Assembly (NCBI GenBank): GCA_902802945.1
Contig: CADCOC010000025.1
Coordinates: 1-37,227, forward strand
Length of the DNA stretch: 37,227 nt
Direction of reading: 5' to 3'
Origin: an uncultured bacterium
GTDB lineage: Bacteria; Verrucomicrobiota; Kiritimatiellia; RFP12; UBA1067
A program made the translations under genes and the position numbers. The notes under the pieces are model-generated. The model worked only from the letters and a program-made list of their open reading frames with translations, did not search any database and was not told the origin of the DNA. Every line of letters starts with the position of its first letter. Positions within the stretch are counted from its first letter, which is position 1. This document shows, one piece after another, positions 20,200-28,568 of the stretch.

Positions 20200-22392
20200 A
20201 TGGCCGGCAAGAAATGCTACGTCACGAAAGGCCTGCTCGAGGCCGCGTACAAGGCGCGTGCGATCTCGAAGGCCGACCTCGACTTCATGCTGACCGCCGG
20301 ACGCGGCGCGAGGGGTACGCGGCGCCACGCCGACGTGTGCGAGGCCGTGCGCCACTGGCGCGAAACGGGGCGGAAGCTCGTCAAGGCGCCGCTGGACGGC
20401 GAGCCCGGCGCCGCCACGGCGGCGGACGCTCCGTGCGACGATTCATCCGACCGCGTGGCCGCGCTCGTCGCGCGCCGTAACGAGATCGGGCCGATTCCGC
20501 CGCCGCGCCACAGGCGCGTCCGCGAGAGCTGCCGCCTCGACCTCGAGCGGTTCGGATGGCTGTACTGCCGGTCGCTCCTGGACCACCGCGCATCCGCGAC
20601 GATACGCGACCGCCTCGTCCGGAAGATGCAGGAGGCGATCCTGGGCGGCGGACAGCTCGCGGTGCAGTTCACGCGCGGCGCGGGCAAGACGACATGGACC
20701 GTCATCGCGCTCGTCTGGGCGCTGCTCTACGGACACCGCCGCTTTCCCGTGTGCATATCGGCGTCCGCGCAGATGGCGAAGGCCGTGCGCAAGGCGATTT
20801 TCGCGCTTCTGGCGGAGTCGGACGAAATCCTGGCGGACTTCCCGCCAGTGCCCACCGCGCTCCGCAAGATGGACAACAAGGTGCAGAAGGGAATGGCGCT
20901 CACGTACATGGGGCGCAACGTGGGCTTCGAGTCCGGAGAGGTCGCCCTGGTGCTGCCCGACCTCCGCGACAAGGCGGGCAAACAGCTTGACGAGGCCTGT
21001 GGCGCAGTGGTCGCGTGCCGCGGCGTGGGAGGATCGGTACGCGGCCTGAACATCCGGGGGATGCGGCCGGACTTCGCGCTGTTCGACGACCCGCAGACGC
21101 AGAAGGACGCGCGATCCGCATCCGCCGTGGAGCGCATCGACCGCTACATCCACTCGGACGCGCTCAACCTCTCCGCCAACACGGCCTCCATGGCTGCGTT
21201 CATGACGATCACGCCGCAGTGCGCGGACGACCTCGCCATGCGCATATCCGACCGCTCCACGCATCCGAACTGGTCCGTCTCGACATGCCCCTTCCTCATG
21301 AAAATCCCTGACGGGTTCGACGACGCCGTGGCCGCTTTCTGCGAACGCTTCAGCGTCGACGCCGCAAACGACGACTTCTCGCGCTCCGCGTCCCGCGAAT
21401 GGTACAGGAAGAACCGCCGTCTCTTCAAGGGCACGGAGGTCGTCGACCCGCTCGCGTTCGACAGGCGCACGGAGATCGACGCCGTACACCACGCGCTGAA
21501 CAAGATCGCCGCGACAGGGCGTGCCGCGTTCGACGCGGAGTTCCAAATGCAACCCGTGCGCGAGACGTTCGCTTTCGTGCTCACCGACCGCCTGATACGC
21601 TCGCGCGTCCGCAGGGGCACGCCGCCAAACACTCCGCCGCCCGACGCCGTCCTCGTGGCCGCCGCAACTGACATCAACCCTGGCTACGCGCTCACCACCG
21701 CCGTCCTCTCGTTCGACCTCCGCCTGACCGCGCTCGTCCTCGCGTACCACGCCACGAAGATCCGCATTCCGGACAAGATCCCGGAAAGCGAGTTTGACCG
21801 CCGCGTGTTCGAGGCGCTCGCCGTTCACGGACGCGAGATTGCAGCGCTCGGCGTGAAGATCGACCGCTGGGGCGTCGACGCCGGCGGGCGCCAGTTCCCG
21901 GCCGTCACGCGCTTCGCCGCGACCTCCGCCGCGCTCTGCGGCATGGAGGCCACGGCCATGCTCGGGCGCGCCGGCCGCAACTGGAACCCGTACGTCCGAT
22001 CCCGCATCCGCGCCGCGATCAACGACACCGTGCTCTGCCGCGACAACCAGAGCCGCGAATGGCTCGCGTTCGACGCCGACGCCTACAAGGAGAAGGCGCA
22101 GCTCGCATGGACGGCGGAGCCCGGCGCTCCGGGCGGCCTCTCGCTGTTCGACGGCGGCGCCGACCACACCGCATTTGCAATTCAGGTCGCGAACGAACGG
22201 CTCGTCTCGAAGAAGCGCATCCGCCGCCCTGACGGCATGGACGGAAACGAATACGACTGGAAGACGCGCGACCCGCACGACTTCGGCGACTGCCTCGCCA
22301 TGTGCTACGCGCTCGCCGGCGCGGAGGGACTGACGGGCGACGGCACCAGGGCCGCGCAGACGGCGAACTCGTTTGAAGGCTGGACTTTCTGA
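20200..22392 (+). CDS. Terminase large subunit
   Basis: A 730-aa protein. The ATPase part has Walker A TRGAGKTT at 158-165 and Walker B near FALFDDPQT; a nuclease part follows with AATDINPGYAL (first acidic residue) and, later, DRWGVDAGGRQFP and DFGDCLAMCYAL (last acidic pair), as in RNase-H-fold nucleases of terminases. The length is above the usual 450-600 because of an N-terminal part of about 100 residues. It packages DNA into the head. No separate small subunit is recognised; part of the N-terminal extension (KGLLEAAYKARAISKADLD) could replace it. Confidence 0.9.
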   Translation: MAGKKCYVTKGLLEAAYKARAISKADLDFMLTAGRGARGTRRHADVCEAVRHWRETGRKLVKAPLDGEPGAATAADAPCDDSSDRVAALVARRNEIGPIPPPRHRRVRESCRLDLERFGWLYCRSLLDHRASATIRDRLVRKMQEAILGGGQLAVQFTRGAGKTTWTVIALVWALLYGHRRFPVCISASAQMAKAVRKAIFALLAESDEILADFPPVPTALRKMDNKVQKGMALTYMGRNVGFESGEVALVLPDLRDKAGKQLDEACGAVVACRGVGGSVRGLNIRGMRPDFALFDDPQTQKDARSASAVERIDRYIHSDALNLSANTASMAAFMTITPQCADDLAMRISDRSTHPNWSVSTCPFLMKIPDGFDDAVAAFCERFSVDAANDDFSRSASREWYRKNRRLFKGTEVVDPLAFDRRTEIDAVHHALNKIAATGRAAFDAEFQMQPVRETFAFVLTDRLIRSRVRRGTPPNTPPPDAVLVAAATDINPGYALTTAVLSFDLRLTALVLAYHATKIRIPDKIPESEFDRRVFEALAVHGREIAALGVKIDRWGVDAGGRQFPAVTRFAATSAALCGMEATAMLGRAGRNWNPYVRSRIRAAINDTVLCRDNQSREWLAFDADAYKEKAQLAWTAEPGAPGGLSLFDGGADHTAFAIQVANERLVSKKRIRRPDGMDGNEYDWKTRDPHDFGDCLAMCYALAGAEGLTGDGTRAAQTANSFEGWTF

Positions 22393-22404
22393 ATGGAGGT
22401 GAAA

Positions 22405-22626
22405 ATGCAAAACGAAGACAATCCCGACGGATACGACGTCCGCGTGGTCGTCCCGCAATCACGGGACCCCGTGCCGCGCGTGCGCATCCCAGCGCGCCGG
22501 TGCCGAGTGTGTGGATCCGTGAACATTGATTCCGGGGGAGGTTCGCACGTGAACGCCGCCGGCGCGAGGGTCCGCTATTGTATATGCCGGACTTGCGGTG
22601 CTAAAAACATCTTCGTGGAGGGTTGA
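22405..22626 (+). CDS. Zinc-ribbon protein, 73 aa
   Basis: ATG at 22405, where GGAGGTG lies at proper distance; the in-frame ATG at 22393 has no ribosome site. CRVCGSVNIDSGGGSH, then CICRTCGAKNIF: two CxxC pairs forming a zinc ribbon. It sits between the terminase and the hairpin that ends the module. Confidence 0.65.
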   Translation: MQNEDNPDGYDVRVVVPQSRDPVPRVRIPARRCRVCGSVNIDSGGGSHVNAAGARVRYCICRTCGAKNIFVEG

Positions 22627-22631
22627 AAAGC

Positions 22632-22659
22632 AACTTTTTTCCTCTATCAGGAAAAAGTT
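22632..22659 (+). terminator. Hairpin between the terminase and head modules
   Basis: AACTTTTT(T)CCT and AGGAAAAAGTT form an 11-bp stem around CTATC, with T runs that would work in either direction. The stem is AT-rich, so terminator strength is uncertain. It separates the packaging genes from the gpW-like gene, which has its own possible promoter. Confidence 0.4.
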
Positions 22660-22690
22660 TTCAGCGCACTCCGAAATTTGCCTTGATTTG

Positions 22691-22699
22691 TGGTATCTT
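22691..22699 (+). promoter_or_regulatory. Possible extended -10 promoter for the head genes
   Basis: TGGTATCTT is an extended -10 (TGn, TATCTT at 22694-22699). The predicted start is about 22706, two bases before the ATG at 22708, so the mRNA may be leaderless; there is no ribosome site before that ATG. No -35 match at the right distance. Confidence 0.4.
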
Positions 22700-22707
22700 G
22701 TCCGCAC

Positions 22708-23160
22708 ATGGACGCGAAAGCCACATACATTCAAGGCGAGACGGCGACATTCACGGTCGCCGACGCCTGCTATTCGTCCGTCACTCTCCGGTGCGGCGAA
22801 CTATCCGCGCAGATGTCGCTTGACCACGACGTCTGGACCGGGCGCATCTCGACCGCGCCGCTGCACGGCCGCTGCAACTTCGCGGTGATCGCCGACGGCG
22901 TAGCGGTCGCGTCGGGCAGCTTCTACGTGCGTCCGCTCGTCTCGAAGTGGCGCCGCGTGGTCGAGGCGATAGACGCGGCCATGCAGAAGAACGCCGTGAA
23001 CGGCAAGTACTCCATTTCCGTGGACGGCATTTCGCTCACGGACAAGACATTCGACGAGATGGTGAAGTTCCGCGAGTACTTCGGCGGACTGGCCGAAGGC
23101 GACGAAAACGGCACTGGCGGAAGCTCCGGCCCGTCATTCACGGTGGGGGTGTACGCATGA
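22708..23160 (+). CDS. gpW-like head-tail joining protein with N-terminal beta domain
   Basis: A 150-aa protein between terminase and portal, the place of gpW in lambda. The C-terminal part (IDAAMQKNAVNGKYSISVDG, then FDEMVKFREYFGGLAEG) resembles the gpW/head-joining helical hairpin. The first 75 residues are a beta-rich domain (YIQGETATFTVADACYSSVT) not present in the 68-aa gpW, so this would be a larger version. The ATG lacks a ribosome site, so the start may be leaderless. Its stop overlaps the portal start. Confidence 0.6.
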   Translation: MDAKATYIQGETATFTVADACYSSVTLRCGELSAQMSLDHDVWTGRISTAPLHGRCNFAVIADGVAVASGSFYVRPLVSKWRRVVEAIDAAMQKNAVNGKYSISVDGISLTDKTFDEMVKFREYFGGLAEGDENGTGGSSGPSFTVGVYA

Positions 23161-24710
23161 TGTGGCCGTGGGGAGATAAGGCGCGCGCCTTAAAGGCGCA
23201 GATCGCCGCGAACAACGCCATCGCGGAGTTCATGCAGCAGCGGAGCTTCGAGGCGGCGCGCATCACCCGCGAGATCGCCGACTGGAAGTGGGACGGCGGC
23301 TTCACCAACACGGAGGTGCTGAGCGCGTTGCCGACCATTCGCAACCGTTCGCGGGACATGGCGAAAAACTCGACTCTGTACGCACGCTACATCCAGCTCA
23401 TGCGGGAGAACGTCGTCGGCGACGGCTTCCGGCTCAAGGCCATGCCTGCCGAGTCCGTGTCCGACCTCGCATCGATCGACAAGGCTACCGCCGCTTTGCT
23501 GGAGTACCACTGGTGGCGGTGGGCGTCGAATCCGGGCTTCGTCGACATGGGGCGTCGCCAGAACCTCACGCAGCTCCTCGCGCTTGCGGTTGAGAACTGG
23601 GTGCGCGACGGCGAGGCGTTCATCATCCTGAACGCGGCGGCGCAGAACCGCTACGGGCTTTCCCTGCGGCTCGTCCGTGCCGACTGCATCGACGAGACGC
23701 GCAACTGCACGGAAAGCGGTCGGCTCATTCGCGGCGGCATCGAGATCGACCCGGAGACGAATGCGCCCGTGGCGTACTGGTTCGACGGCACGCGTTCGGA
23801 CGGCTACGGCGGGACCATGACATGGCGCGGCAAGTCGCAGGTGCGCATCGAGGCACGGCATGTCATTCACCTCTTCGAGCGCCACGACGCGGACCAGGTG
23901 CGCGGCGTCCCGCTCGGCTACGCCGCGCTCGTCCCGCTGAAGATGCTGGACGAATACACCAAGGCCGAACTCGTCGCCGCGAGGCACGAGGCCTGCACCG
24001 TGGGCGTGTTCCATTCGCCGCTGCCGTCCAACGCCGCAGCCGGCGGCGCGCCGTCATCGGCCCAGAAAGGCGAGGCGAGGCGCATGATCCAGGCGGGGCA
24101 GGAGATTTGGCTTCCGTCTGGCTGGGACTACGACTCGCACACGCCGAACCATCCGAACCGTGGATGGGCCGACTTCTCCGTAGGGCTCCAGCGCTTGGTG
24201 TCCGTCGGGCTGGGCGTAGATTTCACGGAGCTGACCGGCAATGCCGGCGGCGGGATCTCCGTCTCGGTTCGCCAGGCGATACTCCGCACGCGCGAGATGT
24301 ACAAGACGCGGCAGGGCATCGTCGCCGCGCTCGTCCTCGACCGCCTGTACCATGCCTGGCTTCGCTCGTTCCTGTCGCTCAGGGTGTCGGGCGACCTCCG
24401 GCTTGCCGACTTCGACCGCCTGTGCGACCACGAATTCCAGGGGCGCCGCTGGGGATGGGTGGATCCGTCCGCAGAGGTCAACGCCGCCACGACTGCGGTT
24501 GCGCATGGCTGGCGCACGGACGCCGAGGTCGCGGCGGATTACGGCAACGACATCGACGACAACATCGAGGAGGCGCTGCGCGTGAAGGACGCGAAGGAGG
24601 CCGCAGGGCTCATCACCGTCGGCAACGGTAACGCTTCGCAGCCGGCGAATGCACCGGGGAGCGCGGGAAACGAGACGGATGAAGAAGACAAAGGAGGTAA
24701 CAAAACATGA
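23157..24710 (+). CDS. Phage portal protein, lambda (gpB) family
   Basis: A 517-aa protein. ALPTIRNRSRDMAKNSTLYA and RENVVGDGFRLKAM match the lambda-family portal N-terminus (RxRSRDLxRNNPYAxRA...NVVGxG). It forms the 12-mer ring through which DNA enters. It overlaps the gpW-like gene by four bases (ATGATG start) and the capsid gene by four. Confidence 0.88.
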   Translation: MMWPWGDKARALKAQIAANNAIAEFMQQRSFEAARITREIADWKWDGGFTNTEVLSALPTIRNRSRDMAKNSTLYARYIQLMRENVVGDGFRLKAMPAESVSDLASIDKATAALLEYHWWRWASNPGFVDMGRRQNLTQLLALAVENWVRDGEAFIILNAAAQNRYGLSLRLVRADCIDETRNCTESGRLIRGGIEIDPETNAPVAYWFDGTRSDGYGGTMTWRGKSQVRIEARHVIHLFERHDADQVRGVPLGYAALVPLKMLDEYTKAELVAARHEACTVGVFHSPLPSNAAAGGAPSSAQKGEARRMIQAGQEIWLPSGWDYDSHTPNHPNRGWADFSVGLQRLVSVGLGVDFTELTGNAGGGISVSVRQAILRTREMYKTRQGIVAALVLDRLYHAWLRSFLSLRVSGDLRLADFDRLCDHEFQGRRWGWVDPSAEVNAATTAVAHGWRTDAEVAADYGNDIDDNIEEALRVKDAKEAAGLITVGNGNASQPANAPGSAGNETDEEDKGGNKT

Positions 24711-26545
24711 ATAAACCAACCAACGACGACCCGCGCCAGTTCCGCGAGGCGACGCTCGACATCGTGACGCGCAAGGCCGACGAAGGCGCGGGGGGGCAGG
24801 AACCCGAAGTCCGCGCCTCCGTCTCGTCGGAAGTCCCGTTCTTCCGTAGCGGCCTGACCGACAGCAAAGGCCGGAGGGTGGATGGATACGAGGTTCTCGG
24901 CCATGCCGAGGGCGAGATCGACTTCTCCCGCATGAAGGACGGGCTGGTTATCCAGGACACGCACTGGGGCGACCAGATCGGAATCATGCGCAATCCCGAG
25001 GTCAAGGACGGCAAGCTCACGGGCGCAATCGAGTTCGGGTGCGGCGAACGCGCGCAGGAGATCAAGCGTGACGCAATCGCCGGCATCCGGCGCAACATGT
25101 CCGTCGGCTACATCGTCACGGAGCTCAAGGAGGACGGCGAGGCCGAGGACGGTCTGCCGATCTTCAGGGCAGTCAAGTGGATGCCCTACGAGGCCAGTTT
25201 TGTAAACGTTCCCGTCGATACCGCTGTCGGCGTGGGGCGTTCCGTAAATCCAGCGGAAACTATCGGCGGCAAAACAAAACCCGCCGTCGAAAATGAAAGG
25301 CAATCCAAAATGGAGAAACCTATCGAAGAGAACAAGGCCGATAAGCCTGTGGCGGGTGTCACCGCCGACGAGGTGCGCGGCATCGTCACGGAGGCCGTCT
25401 CGGCTCTCCGCGAGGAGATAAGCAAGAAGCCTGAAGTGCCGGCCCCCGCCAATCGCGGCGTGGTGTTCGACGAAGGCGAGAGGCGCCAGATCGAGAGGCA
25501 GTACAATCTCTGCGCCGTCATCCGCGCCCTTGCGGGCGAGAAGGTTGACGTCGGCTTCGAGCGCGAACTGTCAGAGCAGATCGCCAAGGCAACCAAGAAG
25601 GAAGCCCGCGGCCTGTTCATCCCCGACGCCGCGTTCCGCACCCTCACGGGCGTGACGGATGTGGACAGCCACATCACGGGCAACGGCGCGGCGACCGTCG
25701 CAACGAACCTGCTCGCCGGGAGCTACATCGACGCCCTCGTGGCGCGCACCGTCCTGGGCGCGGCCGGCGTGACGACGCTTTACGGCCTCACGGGCGACAT
25801 CGCGATCCCGAAGGGCGGCACGGCTACGGCCGGCTGGCTCACGGCGGAGGACGGCGACGCCACGGTTGCGTCCCCTGCGTTCTCGCAGATCAATGGCACG
25901 CCGCACACCATCAGCTCGAACGTGGACATCAGCCGCAAGCTGGCGCTCCAGTCCTCGCTGAGCGTGCAGGCCATCATCACGGGCCTTATCCTCGACGCCA
26001 TCGCGCGCGGGATCGAAGCCGCCGCGCTTGACGGCACCGGCTCCAGCGGCCAGCCCACGGGCGTGTCCGCCACGGCAGGCATCAACTCGGTGTCCAGCCT
26101 CACGGCGGGGGCTCCGACGCATGATGCGCTCGTGGACTTCTGGGAGAAGATCTACACGGCGAACGCCGCCGGCGCTTCCATGAAGTTCATCGGCTCGCCC
26201 GCCGTCAAGGCCCTGCTCTGCAAGACCCGCGACATCCTCCCGTTCAACAACACGGGCGCAAAGGCCAACAGCTCCGTCGTCGGCGCGGTTGGCGGCGAGT
26301 TCCTGTGCACGAAGGACGGCACGGTGGAGGGCTACGAGTTCCTCATGTCCGGCCTGTGCAACGCCAAGAAGCTCTACTTCGGCGACTGGTCGCAGCTCAT
26401 CCTCGCGTTCTGGTCGGGTGTCGATCTCACGGTTGACCCGTACTCGCTCTCCACAAAGGGCGCGCTTCGCCTCGTTGCGTTCCAGGACTGCGACGTGCTC
26501 GTGCGCCATCCGCAGGCGTTCGCCATCGGCACGGCGATCTCGTAA
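24707..26545 (+). CDS. Fused prohead protease (S78) and HK97-type major capsid protein
   Basis: A 612-aa protein. Residues about 30-180 form a U35/S78-type prohead protease with H86 (in DTHWGDQIG), S132 (MSVGY) and the EASFVNVPVD segment. After a linker (about 180-300, with a helical delta-like part KPVAGVTADEVRGIVTEAVS) comes an HK97-fold capsid protein (GLFIPDAAFRTLTGV, then GTGSSGQPTGV, and the C-terminal AFQDCDVLVRHPQAFAIG). Normally the two are separate genes. In this fusion the protease would cut itself and the scaffold from the shell. Protease and capsid are in one frame without any stop. Confidence 0.9.
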   Translation: MNKPTNDDPRQFREATLDIVTRKADEGAGGQEPEVRASVSSEVPFFRSGLTDSKGRRVDGYEVLGHAEGEIDFSRMKDGLVIQDTHWGDQIGIMRNPEVKDGKLTGAIEFGCGERAQEIKRDAIAGIRRNMSVGYIVTELKEDGEAEDGLPIFRAVKWMPYEASFVNVPVDTAVGVGRSVNPAETIGGKTKPAVENERQSKMEKPIEENKADKPVAGVTADEVRGIVTEAVSALREEISKKPEVPAPANRGVVFDEGERRQIERQYNLCAVIRALAGEKVDVGFERELSEQIAKATKKEARGLFIPDAAFRTLTGVTDVDSHITGNGAATVATNLLAGSYIDALVARTVLGAAGVTTLYGLTGDIAIPKGGTATAGWLTAEDGDATVASPAFSQINGTPHTISSNVDISRKLALQSSLSVQAIITGLILDAIARGIEAAALDGTGSSGQPTGVSATAGINSVSSLTAGAPTHDALVDFWEKIYTANAAGASMKFIGSPAVKALLCKTRDILPFNNTGAKANSSVVGAVGGEFLCTKDGTVEGYEFLMSGLCNAKKLYFGDWSQLILAFWSGVDLTVDPYSLSTKGALRLVAFQDCDVLVRHPQAFAIGTAIS

Positions 26546-26553
26546 GCCTCCCC

Positions 26554-26585
26554 GCCCCCGGCGGACATCCTTTCCCGCCGGGGGC
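26554..26585 (+). terminator. Strong hairpin after the capsid gene
   Basis: Perfect 11-bp stem GCCCCCGGCGG/CCGCCGGGGGC around a 10-base loop, 8 bases past the capsid stop. There is no T run. It may partly stop transcription or protect the 3' end of the capsid message, favouring high capsid output. Confidence 0.55.
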
Positions 26586-26616
26586 ACACTTCATCATCCA
26601 AGACAGGAGATCGAGT

Positions 26617-27012
26617 ATGAAGAGACTTGCAACCATCCTCTCTCTTGCGGCGGTCGCGTGCGCGTTCGCGCTGGACTTCGGCTCGGCAAAGACCGTGCCT
26701 GTCCTCCCGCCTACGCAGATCGGCAGCGGGGCGACGAACTCGACAGCGCTTGCCGTATCCGGCTTCAGGGGTCAGGGCGAAATTGTGGTCTATGCGGCCA
26801 ACTCGGCGCGCACCGAGCTGAACGTCACCCTTTGGGCGACGAACTCGGTTGAAGGCGGATGGGTAAAGTACGCGACCGGCGCTGCGGCCACGAACGCAGC
26901 CACCATCGTGCGCGTCCCCTTCCCCGGCGTGTACCTGCCGAAAGACTGCAAGGTCGAAATCGAATCGGTCGGCGCCGCCACCACGGCGTCCGCGATGATT
27001 CTCACCTACTAG
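26617..27012 (+). CDS. 131-aa head-region protein with a Sec signal peptide
   Basis: MKRLATILSLAAVACAFA is a classical signal peptide (basic start, hydrophobic core, AFA before the likely cut at 18/19). The mature part is beta-rich (VYAANSARTELNVTLWATN, then VEIESVGAATTASAMILTY). AGGAGATCGAG gives a good ribosome site. It sits where a head decoration or completion protein would be, in an otherwise cytoplasmic assembly pathway, so export is unexpected. Confidence 0.75.
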   Translation: MKRLATILSLAAVACAFALDFGSAKTVPVLPPTQIGSGATNSTALAVSGFRGQGEIVVYAANSARTELNVTLWATNSVEGGWVKYATGAAATNAATIVRVPFPGVYLPKDCKVEIESVGAATTASAMILTY

Positions 27013-27022
27013 CCGGTACGCC

Positions 27023-27403
27023 ATGACGCCGCTGTGCGATGCCATAAACGACGCCTTCGTCGAGATCGCCGCCTCCATCCCGGAGGTGAACGTCCTCGTC
27101 GCGTACCGTGGCACTCGCCGCGAGGACGGCAGGGCGCGTCCGATCGCTTCCACCTTCCGCGCCATCGCCACAGAGGAGGACGGCGCGGAGGAGTGGGGCT
27201 CGGATTCCGCCGCGCCGATCATCCCCCGCGTCTGGCGTCTCCGCGTCCTTGTCGGCGACTGGCCGGAGGTCACGCCGCCGCAGGATTCAGACGAAGTGGA
27301 GTTCCGCGCCATGGACGGCGTGGACGTGAAGGGAGTCGTCTCTTCGCTCCGCCGCCGGTTCGCGTATTACGAGCTCACGGTCCGCAAGAGGGGAGGCGCG
27401 TGA
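27023..27403 (+). CDS. Head-tail connector-position protein, 126 aa
   Basis: MTPLCDAINDAFVEIAASIP, then VEFRAMDGVDVKGVVSSLRR. No family confirmed, but the size and the place, between capsid and tail tube, match a head-completion/connector protein. Overlaps the next gene (TGATG). Confidence 0.6.
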   Translation: MTPLCDAINDAFVEIAASIPEVNVLVAYRGTRREDGRARPIASTFRAIATEEDGAEEWGSDSAAPIIPRVWRLRVLVGDWPEVTPPQDSDEVEFRAMDGVDVKGVVSSLRRRFAYYELTVRKRGGA

Positions 27404-28104
27404 TGATCGAAGTCTCGTGCAGCATCGACGAGGCGGCGATGGGCCGCCTTGAAAGCCTGCTCAACGGCATCGCAGAGGCTGCGCCGCAGAGGCTCGCGTC
27501 CGAGACGCGCCGCGCGGCGATCTACATCTGCCAGTCGCTCCGCGCCCGCACGAAGTCCGCGCCGAAGCGCATTCCGCGCCGCGAGTACGAGGCGACGGTC
27601 TCCGCCGTCCCGCCGAAGTACGTACACAGCAACTCAGCGCACCACAGGCTGCTGCGCCGCTGGACGCTCGCGCGCAAGATCGGCACGCCCGACGCATACG
27701 CGAAGCACTACTACGTCTACACCGACCGCCACCGCGTCAAGGGCGGAAAGATGGCTGGCGGCTCGCTCGCCGCCGAGCGCCGCGAGCTCCTGAAGGAGCA
27801 CGGCGGCATCCAGCACTACGGCCTTGCGAAGAAGTCGTGGGGATGGACGATGAAGCAGATCTACTCCGGCACGGCTGCGGGCGACCTCTCGTGGAAGCGC
27901 GGGAAGCACGACAGACGCGACCCGCGCCAGTTCGTGCGCGGCGTTTTCCAGAAGGCGGCCGGCGGCGCGTTCGCCGAGATAACGAACCGCCTTGACTACA
28001 TCCTAGCAGCCGTCCCGCCGTCCGCCATAGACGAGGCAATAGCGGCGGCTACAAAGCGCATGGAACACAATCTCGCGCGCATAGCCGAGAGGAGGGGCGC
28101 ATGA
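27403..28104 (+). CDS. Minor tail/tail-completion-position protein, 233 aa
   Basis: ATG at 27403 in TGATG; an upstream GTG at 27400 is less likely. Basic, with helices (AAPQRLASETRRAAIYICQS). It is in the place of an HK97 gp10-like tail-completion protein, but is longer (233 versus about 130) because of a YYVYTDRHRVKGGKMAGGS middle. No family is certain. Confidence 0.6.
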   Translation: MIEVSCSIDEAAMGRLESLLNGIAEAAPQRLASETRRAAIYICQSLRARTKSAPKRIPRREYEATVSAVPPKYVHSNSAHHRLLRRWTLARKIGTPDAYAKHYYVYTDRHRVKGGKMAGGSLAAERRELLKEHGGIQHYGLAKKSWGWTMKQIYSGTAAGDLSWKRGKHDRRDPRQFVRGVFQKAAGGAFAEITNRLDYILAAVPPSAIDEAIAAATKRMEHNLARIAERRGA

Positions 28105-28568
28105 TCGAACCCGAGGAAATCATCGAGGCGAAGCTCGTCGCCCTTCTCGCCGCCGCGCTCCCGGACGTGGACGTGATCGGCGCGCTGTCGCCGGTTCCGG
28201 AGGGAGAGCAGAAGCTCTCGCCGGACACCTACGTCTCCGTGTTCGCCGACATAGCCTCGCAGGGCATTGACTGGAAAGGGCCTGGCTCTCCCTTCGGCTA
28301 CTCCGTCCGCGTGGTGGTCCACTACGCGAACGCCGACGACAAGTCGGGCGCGGGCTTCCGCGATTCATGCCGCGCCGTCCGCGCCGCCCTCGCCCCGCTC
28401 CTAGGCGACGGTTGCGCCGCGCTGGACGGCGACGGCTTCAGCTGCGACGCCTTCACGCTCGGCAGCACCAACACTTCACAGGACTTCGCCGCCGACTCCG
28501 GCGGGATGGTCAAAACCTACAACGCGACCGTCAACGGCCGCTTCAACCCGCAACAGGAGGAATCCTAA
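28101..28568 (+). CDS. Tail-terminator-like protein, 155 aa
   Basis: MIEPEEIIEAKLVALLAAAL with a beta-strand-rich remainder (GYSVRVVVHYANADD) is the pattern of phage tail terminators (lambda gpU-like): an N-terminal helix and a small alpha/beta core. It precedes the tail tube gene, as expected. Overlaps the previous gene. Confidence 0.6.
   Translation: MIEPEEIIEAKLVALLAAALPDVDVIGALSPVPEGEQKLSPDTYVSVFADIASQGIDWKGPGSPFGYSVRVVVHYANADDKSGAGFRDSCRAVRAALAPLLGDGCAALDGDGFSCDAFTLGSTNTSQDFAADSGGMVKTYNATVNGRFNPQQEES

Noticed and set aside
20443..22458. Long minus-strand frame (671 aa) opposite the terminase
   Set aside because: Shadow of the terminase gene; low-complexity composition.
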